DNA of 14,964 nt, taken from JAZDHV01 sp043810355. GTDB lineage: Archaea; Nanobdellota; Nanobdellia; Woesearchaeales; JAGVYU01. Made by a program: the position numbers and the translations under genes. Positions 13,651-14,964 of the stretch are shown here, piece after piece. The notes beneath the pieces are model-generated. The model searched no databases, had not been told where the DNA came from, and worked only from the letters and a program-made list of their open reading frames with translations. The DNA is taken from positions 1-14,964 of the forward strand of contig JBDROB010000010.1 in assembly GCA_043810355.1 (NCBI GenBank), in the 5' to 3' direction. The number at the start of each line of letters is the position of its first letter. The stretch's first letter is position 1.

Positions 13651-14736
13651 TCATCTGAGCCTTTCAACCCTTTCATTGATATCTTTTATCATATCTTCAA
13701 AAGCATAAGGGATTGTTGTTTTTATCATTCCCCCTTTCTCTCGCTGGGTTATTGCAAGCTGAAATTTCCTTATGGAATCAGAATAATCCTCTAATGCTTT
13801 TTCTGGTTTGCCTGTTGCTTCAAAAGTCTCTGCCCTTCTAAATAAGATGTATGCCCTCTGGTCAATATTTGGTTTAAGGTCTAAAGCCCTTTGATAGGCT
13901 TCTTCAGCCTTGATATGATTATCTGCCATTGCCATTCCATAGCCAATATCGACAAGATCTCCTGGAAGGTATGGTGCTAGTTCTGAAGCAACCCGATAGT
14001 CAGTCCAGCTGCCACAATTGATTCTTTCTCTTAGCTCATCACCGCTTTCTTCTGCACTCCACCATTCCTTGAATCCTTTAATGTCTGTGTCACTTCCATC
14101 TTTTGCCAATCTGACTTTTGCATCTCCCATCTGCCTCCAGAATCCTGAGAAATAAGGAAATGCCCTTACTGCATCACTGTATAATTCTAATGCTGTAAGA
14201 TAAAATTGATTATTAAACTTATCATTGCCTTGATCACTCCGCTTTTGTGCAATCTTATAATCACATTTGAATGCTGACCATAATCTCCAACTGAGATCTG
14301 ACTGTGATCCTTGATATGATTCTACAAGAAGGTTCCTCAATCCAGGAGCAAACCTTGAATTTTGGTATTGCCACATCTGTCGGATCAGTTTATGGCCTCC
14401 AAGGCTCTGGGTCCTGAATAATGATGTAGCAATCCTGCTGAACATTATCTCATCTGGAGAAGTGCCGCTTGTAGTATAAGGAGACACTCTTCTAAGGGCT
14501 TTTCTTAGATAAGGCACTGCTCTCCCTGTCCTGAGCTCTCCTATCAGGGTGACTGCTTCTAATTGTTTTTCAAGATCAGAATCATCTTCAATCAAAGCTC
14601 CTATTTCATCTACCCTATTATTCTGCATTTCATTAAATGTTTGGGCAGCAGATCTGGAAGCATTTGACATCCTGAATGCTACTGCTAGTTGTTGCCCTGT
14701 TTTTCTTAAATCTTCAGCTGTATTTAGATCTGTCAT
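13651..14736 (-). CDS. HEAT/TPR-like repeat protein, copy 2
   Basis: This encodes 361 residues, colinear with the protein at 8115-9197. Shared blocks include TGQQLAVAFRMS near the N-terminus, the HEAT-like VTLxGELRTxRAVPYL, GLRNLLVExYQG, FKCDY, FSGFWRQMGDAKV, GDELR, and SELxPYLPGDLxDIGYG. The C-terminal third, with the second TPR-like pair, is less similar and is closer here to a canonical TPR (KAEEAYQRALDLKPN). No signal peptide or catalytic motif is visible. It converges on the DEAD-box helicase gene with a 76-base T/A-rich gap and has its own leaderless promoter. It probably serves as a scaffold or regulator; function unknown. Confidence 0.8.
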   Translation of the reverse strand: MTDLNTAEDLRKTGQQLAVAFRMSNASRSAAQTFNEMQNNRVDEIGALIEDDSDLEKQLEAVTLIGELRTGRAVPYLRKALRRVSPYTTSGTSPDEIMFSRIATSLFRTQSLGGHKLIRQMWQYQNSRFAPGLRNLLVESYQGSQSDLSWRLWSAFKCDYKIAQKRSDQGNDKFNNQFYLTALELYSDAVRAFPYFSGFWRQMGDAKVRLAKDGSDTDIKGFKEWWSAEESGDELRERINCGSWTDYRVASELAPYLPGDLVDIGYGMAMADNHIKAEEAYQRALDLKPNIDQRAYILFRRAETFEATGKPEKALEDYSDSIRKFQLAITQREKGGMIKTTIPYAFEDMIKDINERVERLR

Positions 14737-14757
14737 GTATTGGTTGGGTTTGAATGG

Positions 14758-14789
14758 GATATTTAAGTTTTATTGGTTCTGATAATATG
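14758..14789 (-). promoter_or_regulatory. Promoter of HEAT/TPR copy 2
   Basis: Minus-strand AAAACTTAAATATC contains a TATA box centred 27 bases before the ATG at 14736. CATATTAT (14782-14789) sits upstream, as in copy 1, while the bases between differ. Confidence 0.6.
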
Positions 14790-14835
14790 TTTAAATTTGA
14801 ACATGTTTTTATTCTCTTTCTTTACAGGCTCAGTA

Positions 14836-14848
14836 GAAAAGTTAAATA
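14836..14848 (+). promoter_or_regulatory. BRE/TATA promoter of the truncated right-edge gene
   Basis: GAAAA followed by GTTAAATA is a good archaeal BRE/TATA pair. The predicted start near 14870-14872 would give a leader of about 25 bases consisting almost entirely of the second hairpin at 14877-14896. Confidence 0.45.
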
Positions 14849-14849
14849 A

Positions 14850-14896
14850 CCCGAACAGCTGTTAGGCTGTTTCGGGGGTGGGGAGTGCACCCCACC
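14850..14896 (+). promoter_or_regulatory. Two back-to-back hairpins abutting a start codon
   Basis: Hairpin 1: CCCGAACAGC (14850-14859) pairs with GCTGTTTCGGG (14866-14876), 10 bp with one bulged T and a 6-base loop. Hairpin 2: GGTGGGG (14877-14883) pairs perfectly with CCCCACC (14890-14896), with a 6-base loop. There is no gap between them, and the ATG at 14897 follows hairpin 2 directly. They could stack coaxially. The only G-rich ribosome-binding candidate is inside hairpin 2. No known riboswitch class was recognised; a mobile-element end is another possibility. Confidence 0.5.
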
Positions 14897-14964
14897 ATGG
14901 GAAAGAAAAAAGAAAGACTATTAATACGTTACGCAAAAGCATTGCTTAAGCAATTTGAAATAGC
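14897..14964 (+). CDS. Start of an unidentified protein (partial)
   Basis: Twenty-two full codons are visible from the ATG at 14897 before the window ends. The translation starts MGKKKERLLIRYAKALLKQF, a basic amphipathic helix. It is preceded by a promoter and tandem hairpins. Too short to assign; an RNA- or DNA-binding N-terminus is a guess from charge alone. Confidence 0.45.
   Translation, partial: MGKKKERLLIRYAKALLKQFEI

Noticed and set aside
13272..13676. 134-codon minus-strand open frame opposite the DEAD-box helicase gene
   Set aside because: It overlaps a gene with every helicase motif, its composition looks like an antisense shadow, and it has no promoter or ribosome-binding support.
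1..14964. CRISPR array or tandem repeat array
   Set aside because: No regularly spaced direct repeats were found. The only repeats are the VR/TR pair, the IS repeats, the paralogous genes and the Cys modules.

Overview
The window looks like a piece of an archaeal chromosome, most likely a DPANN archaeon of the Woesearchaeota/Pacearchaeota kind. The evidence is: AT-rich DNA; BRE/TATA promoters about 27 bases upstream of start codons, so that six genes appear to be leaderless; a class III (archaellin/pilin-type) signal peptide; and exported Cys-rich proteins of a style common in that group. No tRNA, rRNA or CRISPR array was seen. The lineage is an inference, because no marker gene is present.

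Region 1 (1-1521) is the most interesting. A 342-residue protein (185-1213), with a strong Shine-Dalgarno start, contains a short GC-rich island (953-1063). That island reappears, about 80% identical over 81 ungapped bases, as a noncoding copy at 1397-1477. In the noncoding copy adenines are confined to codon positions 1 and 2 for 25 codons and include four consecutive AAY codons. Ten of its 18 adenines differ from the gene copy, against 6 of 63 other bases. This is the signature of a diversity-generating retroelement (DGR): a variable repeat (VR) in a target gene and a template repeat (TR) nearby. A hairpin-rich stretch (1251-1396) leads into the TR, and a GC-rich hairpin marks the end of the VR. 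No reverse transcriptase is in the window.

Region 2 (1522-3756) holds two insertion sequences, exactly where a DGR reverse transcriptase would be expected. The first is IS5-like (transposase 1548-2507). The second (2485-3756) has 14-bp perfect terminal inverted repeats and supplies the stop codon of the first transposase. Its own start codon is buried in a hairpin.

Region 3 (3801-8051) is a surface or export region. A leaderless low-complexity protein (3801-4310) converges on a minus-strand run: a pilin-like protein, a small lipoprotein, a Cys-rich secreted protein and a membrane-anchored alpha/beta hydrolase (lipase/esterase type). Three of these four share a 33-residue six-cysteine module with exactly the same spacing.

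Region 4 (8115-14736) is a nucleic-acid enzyme block: Pif1-like helicase (minus), B12-binding-type radical SAM enzyme (plus) and DEAD-box RNA helicase (plus). It is bracketed by two paralogous HEAT/TPR-like proteins, both minus strand, with matching leaderless promoters. The right edge (14836-14964) holds a promoter, two back-to-back hairpins and the start of a truncated gene.
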